Positions 57,270 to 64,000 of a stretch of 64,000 nt of DNA are shown here, piece by piece. Source of the stretch: Streptomyces parvus (lineage in GTDB: Bacteria > Actinomycetota > Actinomycetes > Streptomycetales > Streptomycetaceae); NCBI RefSeq assembly GCF_014648875.1, contig NZ_BMRY01000005.1:310001-374000 (forward strand), in the 5' to 3' direction. How positions within the stretch are numbered: position 1 is the stretch's first letter; every line of letters begins with the position of its first letter. The position numbers and the translations under genes are program-made. The notes beneath the pieces are model-generated. The model worked only from the letters and a program-made list of their open reading frames with translations. It was not told where the DNA came from and did no database searches.

Positions 57270-58371
57270 AGCGGGCCAGCCAGCCCGGGGCGACGGCGGC
57301 CGGGCTGTGCAGGGCGGGGCCCTGGGTCATCTCCATCGCGAAGTCATCGGCCAGTTCGAGGAGGGTGGCCCGCCCCTCCAGCTCCGCGAGCCAGGCCGGC
57401 GGCAGCGCGGTCTCCCCGTGCAGAGCGCCCAGCAGCGCCCCGCAGACCGACCCGGTGGCGCGGGAGGGCCCGCTGTGGTTCACCGCGAGCCGCAGCCCGT
57501 GCCGGATGTCCTCGCTGACCAGCGCGCAGTACACGGCGACGGCGAGGACCTCCTCGGCGGCGTCGCTCGCACCCAGGGCCTCGATCAGCGCCGGCCCCGG
57601 GATGCCCTGGCGCACCGAGCCCAGCGCCTGCCGCAGCGCCTCGGTCACCGGCTCGTGCCCGGGGCGTTCGGCGAGCAGGCTCAGCGTGTTCTGCACCGCC
57701 CCGTCCAGGCTCTCGCCGCGCGCGAGACCGTGTACGAGTACGGCGAAGGCTCCGGCGGACAGCTGGGCGGCGGGGTGGCCGTGGGACTGGGCCGCGCACT
57801 CGACGGCCAACTGGAGCACGAGCCCCGGCTCCCAGCCGACGAGGAGCCCGAAGGGCGCGGACCGGGTGAGCGCGCCCGCGTCCCGGGCGGCGGGGTTCTT
57901 CGGCCGGTCGAGGGTGCCCATGACGGTGTCGCCGAAACCGGACAGGCATTCCCGGGCGGGATCGCGGCGGGCGTAGAGCCACTCCTCGGCGGCCAGCCAG
58001 CCGTTGTCCTCGCGCCGTTCGTCGGGCCCCCAGTCGTGCTGGGTGGCGGCCCAGCGCAGATGGGCCCGGTGCACATCGGTGGGCGGGTGCCAGGCCCCGG
58101 TGTCGCGGCGGACCTGGGCGCGGATCAGCCCGTCGACGGTGAACAGGGTGAGCTGGGTGAGGGCGGTGACGGCGCCGCGTCTGCCGTGCGCGGGTACGTA
58201 GTCGGCGACCCCTTCGACCCCGTGGGCGGCGCGGATCTCCTCCAGCACGAGCCCGCTGACCCCGGCCCCGAGCGCGTCCCCGACGGCCCCGCCGAGCAGG
58301 GCCCCGCGGACCCGGCTGCGGAAGTCCTGCTGCTCGGCCCGTCCCCAGACCGCCGTGGTCCCTGTGCTCAC
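57256..58371 (-). CDS. ADP-ribosylglycohydrolase-like protein lacking metal-binding Asp residues
   Basis: A 371-aa DraG-fold protein: RVRGALLGGAVGDALGA (20-36) and the C-terminal VNHSGPSRATGSVCGALLGA are family landmarks. Active enzymes have T-D-D-T after the first motif and D-S-D near the second to hold two Mg2+. Here these positions read VTALTQLTLF and GPSRATG, so catalysis is doubtful. It may be a pseudo-enzyme that binds ADP-ribosylated targets. The GTG at 58371 has GGGAGGGGGCG upstream; a longer frame upstream has no ribosome site. It lies downstream of the kinase and STAND genes, same strand. Confidence 0.75.
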   Translation of the reverse strand: MSTGTTAVWGRAEQQDFRSRVRGALLGGAVGDALGAGVSGLVLEEIRAAHGVEGVADYVPAHGRRGAVTALTQLTLFTVDGLIRAQVRRDTGAWHPPTDVHRAHLRWAATQHDWGPDERREDNGWLAAEEWLYARRDPARECLSGFGDTVMGTLDRPKNPAARDAGALTRSAPFGLLVGWEPGLVLQLAVECAAQSHGHPAAQLSAGAFAVLVHGLARGESLDGAVQNTLSLLAERPGHEPVTEALRQALGSVRQGIPGPALIEALGASDAAEEVLAVAVYCALVSEDIRHGLRLAVNHSGPSRATGSVCGALLGALHGETALPPAWLAELEGRATLLELADDFAMEMTQGPALHSPAAVAPGWLARYPRG

Positions 58372-58552
58372 CCCGCCCCCTCCCGTCACCGCTCCCGGCA
58401 CCACGTGCTCGCCTGCGCGCGGGCCCCTGCGGGCGACCGCGCAAGCACTGTAATCGAACAGGAACGGGCGGTAGAGGGGGCGGCCGGGGTACGTACGGGT
58501 ATGTCGACGGACGTCCTTGAGGTCGTTTTTGAGCGGTGGGGCGGACATGCCC

Positions 58553-59293
58553 TCAGGCCCGCTCCTCGCCCCGGGCCCCCTCGGCCATGATCCGGCGCAC
58601 GTCCGCACGCGTGATGGGGCCGCCCAGATCGCGCGTCTCCTCATCCGCGACGAAGACGCCGCCCCCGGCACCACCTCCACTTCCGGGGCGTGATCGGCCC
58701 TCGACTGCCGCCAGCACGGCGTCGGCCAGCTCCGCCACCGTTCGTCCGCCGCCGGTGTCGATCCGGTCCAGGCCGAGCGCGTCGACGGCGTCCACCATCA
58801 GCGCCTGGTAGCGATCGGTACGGGCCAGGAACCGGTCGATGAGCAGCCGCTCCTCCTCCGTCGCTTCCTTGTACCGCCCCGCCGCCCGCACCCGGTCGTG
58901 TACGACCGTGGCGTCGGCGGTGAGCCACACAGCGGCCGTACGGGGCGCCGTCAGCGGGGCGACGCGCTCGGGCCACAGCGCCGAGCCCTCCAGGACCAGC
59001 CCCGGCGAGCCGGCCTGCGCGTGGTCGGTGATCAGCTCCTCGATACGCGGCCAGAGCCGTTCGTAGTGGGCGAGGACGGAGGCGATGAGCTCGTCGGTGG
59101 TCAAGGTCCCGTAGTGCTCGGCGACATGGGGTGGCACCTCGCGCTCCGGGGTCCGCCAAGGTCGTCCCGGGTGCCGGGCCAGGCCGTCCGTGGAGCGGTG
59201 CTCGAACCCGAGCCGCTCCGCCACCGCCTCGGCGACGGTCGACTTCCCGCTGTTCGAGGTCCCGCCGATCAGCACCACTCGCACATCACGCAT
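58553..59293 (-). CDS. P-loop kinase-like ATPase
   Basis: A 246-aa NTPase with N-terminal Walker A GGTSNSGKST (10-19), followed by a helical lid and the segment GLVLEGSALWPE. It resembles uridine/2-phosphoglycerate-type small-molecule kinases, though I cannot name the substrate. The ATG at 59293 was chosen as the start of the P-loop strand (RDVRVVLIGGTSNSGKST). It lies 10 bases after the STAND/TPR gene, so they form one operon and are probably co-regulated. Confidence 0.72.
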   Translation of the reverse strand: MRDVRVVLIGGTSNSGKSTVAEAVAERLGFEHRSTDGLARHPGRPWRTPEREVPPHVAEHYGTLTTDELIASVLAHYERLWPRIEELITDHAQAGSPGLVLEGSALWPERVAPLTAPRTAAVWLTADATVVHDRVRAAGRYKEATEEERLLIDRFLARTDRYQALMVDAVDALGLDRIDTGGGRTVAELADAVLAAVEGRSRPGSGGGAGGGVFVADEETRDLGGPITRADVRRIMAEGARGEERA

Positions 59294-59303
59294 ACCCGCG
59301 AAC

Positions 59304-61709
59304 CTACTGCCCCGTGCGGGCCCCCAGCCGCTCCCGCTGCGCCCGGGCCCACGCATACTCCGGGTCCAGCTCCAGCGCCCGGTCCAGGTCCGCCCGCGCC
59401 TCCGGCAGCCGCCCCAGGGCCTCCAGGGCGATGGCCCTGCTGCCGTGGGCCCAGGCGTACTCGGGGTCCAGGGCCAGCGCCCGTCCGTAGCAGGCGACGG
59501 CCTCCTCGTACCGGCCCGTCGCCCGGTACACCTCGCCCCGCTCCCCCTCCGTCCCGGGCCGCCCGGGGTTCAGCTCCTCGGCCCGGTCCAGGTCGGCGAG
59601 GGCGCCCACCGGGTCGCCCAGGACCGTGCGGACCCGGGACCGCCGCACCAGCGCCCAGGCGTACTCCGGCCACAGGGCGACCGCCCGGTCGAAGTCGTCG
59701 AGCGCCTCCTCGTGCCGGCCCAGGGCATGGCGGACCAGTCCCCGGCTGCCCAGCGGCACGGCGTCGGACGGGTCCAGGGCGTGCGCCCGGTCCAGGACGG
59801 TCAGGGCCTCCTCCAGGCGGCCCATCCGCCGGTACGTCTCGCCCCGCTCCCGCACCGCCCAGGCCCAGGCGGGCGCGATCTCCTCGGCCCGGTCCAGGTC
59901 GGCGAGGGCTTCCTCGTGGCGGCCGAGCGACCGCAGGATCACCGCCCGGCCCTGGTGGGCGCGTTCGCTGCGCGGGTCCACGGCGACGGCCCGCCCGTGG
60001 TCGGAGAGCGCGGCGTCCAGCTCCCCGGCCCGGAACCGGTCCCAGGCCCGCGCCACGAGGGCGGCCGCCCGGTCCCGGTCGGTCAGCTCGGCCCGGGTCA
60101 GCAGGAGCCCGAGGGCGGCGGTGGGGCGGGGGCCGTGGTCGGTTATGGCGGCGAGCAGGTCCCGGCCCCACTCCCGCAGTACGGCGTCGTCGGCGTCCTC
60201 GCCCGCGTCCACCAGGGTCCGGGCCCAGTGCCGGGCGCGGGACGGCCGCTGGGAGAGCAGTTCGATCCCGGCGCGCAGGGCCTCGGGCAGCGCGGTGCGC
60301 GGGCGGGCGCACAGCCGGTGGTACAGCACGTCCAGGGCCGCCCGGCGCCAGGGCTGCTCGGCCCAGAGCCGTTCCGGGTCGACCCCCTCGGCAGCCGCGT
60401 CCCGGCGCGCCGCGAAGGCCTCGGCCAGCCGGTCGTGCGCCGTCTTCCAGCGCCGGGGGGATCCGGTGCGCTGGAGCCGGAGCATGGGGGCCCGGACGAC
60501 GGCGTGGTAGCGGGAGCGTCCGCTGTACGGCTCGGCGACGAAGGGCAGTTCGAGCAGCCAGTCGTAGAGCCCCGGCACATCGTGCGGCCCGTCCTGCGGT
60601 ACGGCGACGGCGACCAGGTCCTCGTCGAACCGGCGGGGCAGCGCGCAGGCGAGTGCGGCCGCCCGGCGGGCCGGGTCGCTCTCCCCCGCCAGGAAGCGTT
60701 CGACGGCGGTCGCGTTCGCCTCACCGGCCGCGCCGGGGTTGGCGGCGAGCGTCGACACCAGGACCGGCAGCCCGCCGGATAGCCGCAGCACTTCCCGTAC
60801 GGCGGGCTCCGCCACCACCCCACGCCCGTTGAGGAGTTGGCGCGCCTCCTCCTCCGTGAACGGCCCCAGCGGCACGTCCGCGACCAGCCGGCCCCGGTCG
60901 CCCCAGTGCGCGGGGTCGAGGCGGCGCTGGCCGGCCAGGGTGAGGACGAGGTTGGCGGGCAGTTCGCCGTACCGCCCGGGGGTCAGCAGGTCCGCCAGCC
61001 ACCGGTCCAGCTGGGGGGCGGTGCGCTCGTAGGTGTCCAGGAACAGGGCGATCCAGGGCACGGCGTCCGCGACCCGGTCGAGCTCGGCGACGAACACCGG
61101 GGTGAGGACCTGGACCGGTTCCGCCAGCAGCCGGGCCTCCTCCAACTGCCGGGCCCGCCCGCCGAACACCGCCCGCAGCCCGCCCGCGCCGCGCGCCACG
61201 ACCGCCGGGTCGATGCCCCCGGCCAGCGCCCCGACGACCGGTATCGCCCCGGCCGCGAGCAGCCCGGCCTGCGCGGCGGCGAGCGCCCCGGGCGAAGGAA
61301 CCCCGGCCGCCGCCTCGTTGTCCGCCGCGAGCCGGCCGGCCGCCTCGTGCAGCGCGCGCCGGTGGGTGGCGAGCAGCCGGTCGAGCGCCTTGAGCGGATG
61401 CCCCTGCTCGGCGAACTGCGCGGCGATGGCGCCGAGTACGTCCGGCACGGAGTCGGCGCTCTCGTCGGCCGACGCGACCAGCGCCCCGAACTCTCCTGCC
61501 GCCTGCCGCCATTCACGCACCAGCGAGGTCTTGCCGACCCCGGCGTTGCCCCGCACGTGAAAGACGAACCGGTGCCGGGGGTCCTCGGGCGGCACCGTGA
61601 AGTTGCCTCGGAACAGTGCCAGTTCGGTCTCTCGCCCGACGAATGCGGCGCGGCGCTGGCCTTCGACGATCTGCTGGAGGGAGAGGCGGCGGGGGCTGGA
61701 CGGCGACAT
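59304..61709 (-). CDS. STAND-type ATPase with C-terminal TPR repeats
   Basis: An 801-aa protein. The NTPase core has Walker A VRGNAGVGKTSLVREW (54-61) and LFLDTYERTA (Walker B-like), then a winged-helix-like LLNGRGVVAEPAVREVLRL. From about residue 560 there are six or more tetratricopeptide repeats (ALADLDRAEEIAPAWAWA, ALTVLDRAHALDPSD, ALDDFDRAVALWPEYAWA, ALADLDRAEELNPG, AVACYGRALALDPEYAWA). STAND proteins assemble on ligand binding to their repeats; bacterial members act in signalling and some in anti-phage defence. No effector domain is visible at the N terminus. ATG at 61709. Confidence 0.8.
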   Translation of the reverse strand: MSPSSPRRLSLQQIVEGQRRAAFVGRETELALFRGNFTVPPEDPRHRFVFHVRGNAGVGKTSLVREWRQAAGEFGALVASADESADSVPDVLGAIAAQFAEQGHPLKALDRLLATHRRALHEAAGRLAADNEAAAGVPSPGALAAAQAGLLAAGAIPVVGALAGGIDPAVVARGAGGLRAVFGGRARQLEEARLLAEPVQVLTPVFVAELDRVADAVPWIALFLDTYERTAPQLDRWLADLLTPGRYGELPANLVLTLAGQRRLDPAHWGDRGRLVADVPLGPFTEEEARQLLNGRGVVAEPAVREVLRLSGGLPVLVSTLAANPGAAGEANATAVERFLAGESDPARRAAALACALPRRFDEDLVAVAVPQDGPHDVPGLYDWLLELPFVAEPYSGRSRYHAVVRAPMLRLQRTGSPRRWKTAHDRLAEAFAARRDAAAEGVDPERLWAEQPWRRAALDVLYHRLCARPRTALPEALRAGIELLSQRPSRARHWARTLVDAGEDADDAVLREWGRDLLAAITDHGPRPTAALGLLLTRAELTDRDRAAALVARAWDRFRAGELDAALSDHGRAVAVDPRSERAHQGRAVILRSLGRHEEALADLDRAEEIAPAWAWAVRERGETYRRMGRLEEALTVLDRAHALDPSDAVPLGSRGLVRHALGRHEEALDDFDRAVALWPEYAWALVRRSRVRTVLGDPVGALADLDRAEELNPGRPGTEGERGEVYRATGRYEEAVACYGRALALDPEYAWAHGSRAIALEALGRLPEARADLDRALELDPEYAWARAQRERLGARTGQ

Positions 61710-61721
61710 GGTGTCAGTCTG

Positions 61722-62024
61722 TCAGCGGCCCCCGGGATCCGGCAGCCGCAGCCCCCGGCTGTGCGCGACGAGCAGCACGTCCCGCAGGGACAACACGGCC
61801 TGTGTCAGCGCGAACCGTACGGCGACCTCGCCGGCCACCTGGTCCGCCAGCACTTCCTGCGCGCCTTCGAGTACGACGTTGCCGCACTCGATCTGCTCCT
61901 CCTCCATGTCGTCGGCGAACCGGGAGAGCCTGCTGTTCGGGTCGCCGGTACTGAGGTAGCAGGGCTTGCCTTCGGGGGACCTCCAGGGGAGGAGGCGGAG
62001 TTGCGAGGTGTCGGCGTCGGTCAT
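61722..62024 (-). CDS. Hypothetical protein beside XRE/DUF397 pair 2
   Basis: A 100-aa acidic protein (RLLPWRSPEGKPCYLSTGDP, then SRLSRFADDMEEEQIECGNV), helical, with no known domain. Proteins with this start occur in Streptomyces divergently from XRE/DUF5753 genes and may be a third partner. The ATG at 62024 has AAAGGACG upstream. It ends 12 bases before the STAND gene start, so it could head that operon. Confidence 0.6.
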   Translation of the reverse strand: MTDADTSQLRLLPWRSPEGKPCYLSTGDPNSRLSRFADDMEEEQIECGNVVLEGAQEVLADQVAGEVAVRFALTQAVLSLRDVLLVAHSRGLRLPDPGGR

Positions 62025-62165
62025 GTCGGCGTCCTTTGCGCGTGGGGGGTGCGTGACCCTGACGGGTGGCGATTACGGTTCGTGCCTCCATCGTCACGGC
62101 CTCCGCCCTACGCTCGACAGAGGCACGCGATTGCCTGCGCACAGGACAACGGCGAGGGGTCGGGG

Positions 62166-62999
62166 ATGACCGAAGTCGCGGAAGTGAACGTGGAAGCGGA
62201 GTCGGGGCGCGCGGCGCTGGGGCGCGCTCTGAAGTACTTACGGGAGAAGGCGGGGCTGTCGCTGGGGCAGCTCGCGGAGAAGACCCGGTACGACAAGAGT
62301 TACCTGTCACGCCTGGAGTCGGGGAAGCGGCTGTCCAAGCTGGCGGTGATGGAGGACCTGGACCGCTTCTATGAGACGGGCGGGTTGCTGGTCGAGCTGT
62401 GGAAGGTGGCGCGGCGGGAGGTTTTCAAGGACAAGTACAAGGAGTTCATGCGGCTGGAGTTCACGGCCCGCATCATGCACAAGTACGCCCTCGGCATTCC
62501 TGGCCTGTTGCAGACCGAGGACGTGGCACGGGCCCTGTTGTCCGGCGACCAGGAAACGGAGAGCGAGGCGGAGTCGGTCGAGGAGCAGGTGATAGCGCGC
62601 CTGGGCCGCCAGCAACTGCTCTTCCGTAATCCGGCTCCGACCGTCCGCATCATCATGGACGAGTACGGGTTGCGCCGTCAGGTGGGCGACGCAAAGGTGT
62701 GGGAAGCCCAGTTGGAGCATCTGATCAAGATCGCAGAACTGCCGATGGTCACTCTTCAGGTACTGCCGTTCTCGGCCGGCGCGCATCACCTGATGAACGG
62801 CTCGCTCACGCTCCTGTGGCAGGAGGACGGAAGCGCGGTTGCCTACGTGGAAGGCAACCAGTGCTCCGAGTTGCTGGAAGATCCGGCCGACGTCACGCGC
62901 GCCCGGCTGTCCTACGATCGGGCACGGGATCGGGCGCTGCCCCCGCCCGACTCCATCGCCTTCATCAGGGGCGTCCTGAAGGAGTTCAGAGGATCATGA
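62166..62999 (+). CDS. XRE family regulator with DUF5753 (pair 2)
   Basis: A 277-aa regulator with HTH ALGRALKYLREKAGLSLGQL, then AEKTRYDKSYLSRLESGKRL. The DUF5753 region contains GIPGLLQTEDVARALLSGDQ, VRIIMDEYGLRRQVGD and LPMVTLQVLPFSAGAHHLMN. The ATG at 62166 follows GAGGGGTCGGGG. Its stop overlaps the DUF397 start (ATGA), so here the pair is translationally coupled, unlike pair 1. AGGCA-CGCGAT-TGCCT (62121-62136) upstream is a possible operator. Confidence 0.88.
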   Translation: MTEVAEVNVEAESGRAALGRALKYLREKAGLSLGQLAEKTRYDKSYLSRLESGKRLSKLAVMEDLDRFYETGGLLVELWKVARREVFKDKYKEFMRLEFTARIMHKYALGIPGLLQTEDVARALLSGDQETESEAESVEEQVIARLGRQQLLFRNPAPTVRIIMDEYGLRRQVGDAKVWEAQLEHLIKIAELPMVTLQVLPFSAGAHHLMNGSLTLLWQEDGSAVAYVEGNQCSELLEDPADVTRARLSYDRARDRALPPPDSIAFIRGVLKEFRGS

Positions 63000-63196
63000 A
63001 GCGTACGCCCGACCTCTCCACCGCGACGTGGCGCAAGTCCAGCTACAGCGATGGCGGCGACAACAACTGCATCGAGGTCGCCGACGGCTACCCCGGCGTC
63101 GTCCCCGTACGCGACAGCAAGATTCCCGCAGGACCTGCGCTCGTGATCGCCGCGCCGGCCTGGGCGGCCTTCGTGGAGTTCGCGGCCGAGCGCTGA
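62996..63196 (+). CDS. DUF397 small regulator partner (pair 2)
   Basis: A 66-aa DUF397 protein (ATWRKSSYSDGGDNNCIEVA, then VPVRDSKIPAGPALVI) overlapping the XRE stop by 4 bases. The coupling predicts that the two proteins bind one another. Tight ATGA overlap and the upstream GGAGTTCAGAGG give a secure start. Confidence 0.9.
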   Translation: MKRTPDLSTATWRKSSYSDGGDNNCIEVADGYPGVVPVRDSKIPAGPALVIAAPAWAAFVEFAAER

Positions 63197-63329
63197 CCCC
63201 ACCCCCGTACACCACAGGGCCCGCACCCACGTCCTCACCGGACAGGGGCGCGGGCCCTCGTGCCTACTCAACCGCCCCTGAGTACCGGCGCTCATGATCA
63301 CGCGCGGGCCGCTGCCTAGCGTGGCCGGC

Positions 63330-63929
63330 ATGGACACGGAAGAAGCAGCAGCAGCAGCCACCGCAACAGACACCTCACCCGTCGCGAGCGCGCGGGGGTT
63401 CTACGGCTGCGTGATCGCCCTGATCGCCTTCTTCACGCTGATCGCGCTGGGGGCTCATGCGCTGAACGAGTTCGAGAAGGGCCTCGACGGCGACGGGCAG
63501 TTGGATCAGCCCGGCCTTGCGGGAAGCGTGTCCCAGCCTCTCGGTCCCGGCACGACAGCCCGGTACGAGGACGGGCTGCGGGTCACCGTCGGCCGCCCCG
63601 AGCGACACGACGACGGCACCTACGGCGTCACCGTAACGTTCAAGAACGGCACCGACGAAGACCTGCGCCTCGGCGATGAGGAGTTCTCCGGCACGCTCGA
63701 CGTCCAGCCCGGCGAGTCCGGCCAGGACTACGCCCCCGGCGACAACGTGAGCTGGCTGAACTGGCGCGAGGTCGCCTCCGCCCTCGCGCCGCCCCTCCCC
63801 GAGGGCGAGGAGCGCACCGTCCCGGTCCGCCTGAAGCCGGACCGGAAGGGTGCCCCGGTCACGCTGGAGGTCACCCCTCCGCACTCCGGCTACCGGGAGA
63901 CGGCCTACTTCCAGCTCACTCTGGGCTGA
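63330..63929 (+). CDS. Membrane-anchored hypothetical protein (DUF4352-like fold)
   Basis: A 199-aa protein with a 30-residue Ala/Thr-rich cytoplasmic leader, one membrane helix (GFYGCVIALIAFFTLIALGA) and an extracellular beta-sandwich-like domain (YEDGLRVTVGRPERHDDGTY, GVTVTFKNGTDEDLRLGDEE). This resembles the immunoglobulin-like DUF4352 domain of lipoproteins, but here it is anchored by a helix. The ATG at 63330 precedes the helix; an in-frame start at 63294 adds unconserved residues. Confidence 0.62.
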   Translation: MDTEEAAAAATATDTSPVASARGFYGCVIALIAFFTLIALGAHALNEFEKGLDGDGQLDQPGLAGSVSQPLGPGTTARYEDGLRVTVGRPERHDDGTYGVTVTFKNGTDEDLRLGDEEFSGTLDVQPGESGQDYAPGDNVSWLNWREVASALAPPLPEGEERTVPVRLKPDRKGAPVTLEVTPPHSGYRETAYFQLTLG

Positions 63930-63933
63930 GCCC

Positions 63934-64000
63934 TCACTCCCTGCTTCGTTCCTCCGCCCAGGCGCGGGCAGCCGTCACGTCCTGCGTGGCCGTCGTCGGG
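63934..64000 (-). CDS. Possible C-terminal fragment of a leftward gene
   Basis: The minus strand is open from the window edge to a TGA at 63934-63936 and encodes PTTATQDVTAARAWAEERSR followed by E, a natural-looking C terminus. Only about 21 residues are visible, so it cannot be named and may be spurious. Confidence 0.3.
   Translation of the reverse strand, partial: PTTATQDVTAARAWAEERSRE

Overview
This window is high-GC actinobacterial chromosome, almost certainly from a Streptomyces. Supporting signs are the pervasive G/C third codon positions, GTG/TTG starts with GGAG/AAGGAG ribosome sites, an HrdD-type sigma factor behind a perfect SigR-type promoter, two XRE/DUF5753 + DUF397 regulator pairs, a GPP34 (GOLPH3-like) protein, and an integrative element of the RepSA/FtsK-type (AICE) in a tRNA-Arg gene. 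No rRNA operon and no CRISPR array were seen.

Left chromosomal part (1-23897). A NasC/NapA-type molybdopterin oxidoreductase is translationally coupled to a membrane cytochrome-like partner. Next come a P1/S58 peptidase and a Streptomyces-specific DUF6227-like protein. Two DHA2 drug-exporter genes follow, each beside its own regulator (WYL; TetR). hrdD, a LigB/DODA-type dioxygenase divergent from a MarR regulator, a secreted M6 metalloprotease, an AMP-forming ligase, a long HelD/HelR-like ATPase, a broken ECF sigma gene and a sodium:alanine symporter complete this part. Several palindromic regulatory sites are readable by eye: a SigR promoter, a Crp-like site, and TetR, MarR and WYL operator candidates.

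Integrated element (23927-42620). A 45-bp direct repeat of the 3' half of tRNA-Arg(CCT) bounds an 18.6-kb element. Its leftward backbone is int, xis, repSA, three small membrane/Zn transfer proteins, a DUF2637 (Spd-type) protein, an FtsK/TraB-like DNA translocase and an SCO3933-family regulator. Accessory genes follow: DUF6233, an orphan Imm21 immunity protein, a PP2C phosphatase coupled to a sigma-region-4-like HTH protein, a GHKL ATPase and an XRE regulator. A 16-bp palindromic motif (GTCTA-N6-TAGAC type) occurs six times, upstream of repSA, of the transfer operon, of the HTH/PP2C operon and of the GHKL gene, so the backbone looks like one regulon.

Cargo (35107-41074). On the opposite strand, in visibly AT-richer DNA with TTA codons, lies a compact four-gene operon: an N6-adenine DNA methyltransferase, a protein with two GHKL ATPase modules (MORC/Hsp90-like at the N terminus, histidine-kinase-like at the C terminus), a receiver-domain protein and a PIN-domain nuclease. 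A strong terminator-like stem follows. I do not recognise this combination as a named system. It is the best candidate for an undescribed, probably anti-phage, system.

Right chromosomal part (42621-64000). This holds a secreted protein, an aminoglycoside-phosphotransferase-like protein divergent from an ATP-grasp protein, and a zinc-ribbon membrane protein next to a large polytopic membrane protein. Then come a D-Ala-D-Ala carboxypeptidase with an unusually long disordered N-terminus, GPP34, and XRE/DUF397 pair 1. After these are a dimeric-barrel-like protein divergent from an SDR across a TGACGG-A-CCGTCA palindrome, a sodium:solute symporter, an ADP-ribosylglycohydrolase-like protein lacking the metal-binding aspartates, a P-loop kinase, a STAND/TPR ATPase, XRE/DUF397 pair 2 and a membrane-anchored protein. 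Coordinates, frames and motifs were read directly; family names come from recognition of motifs and were not searched.
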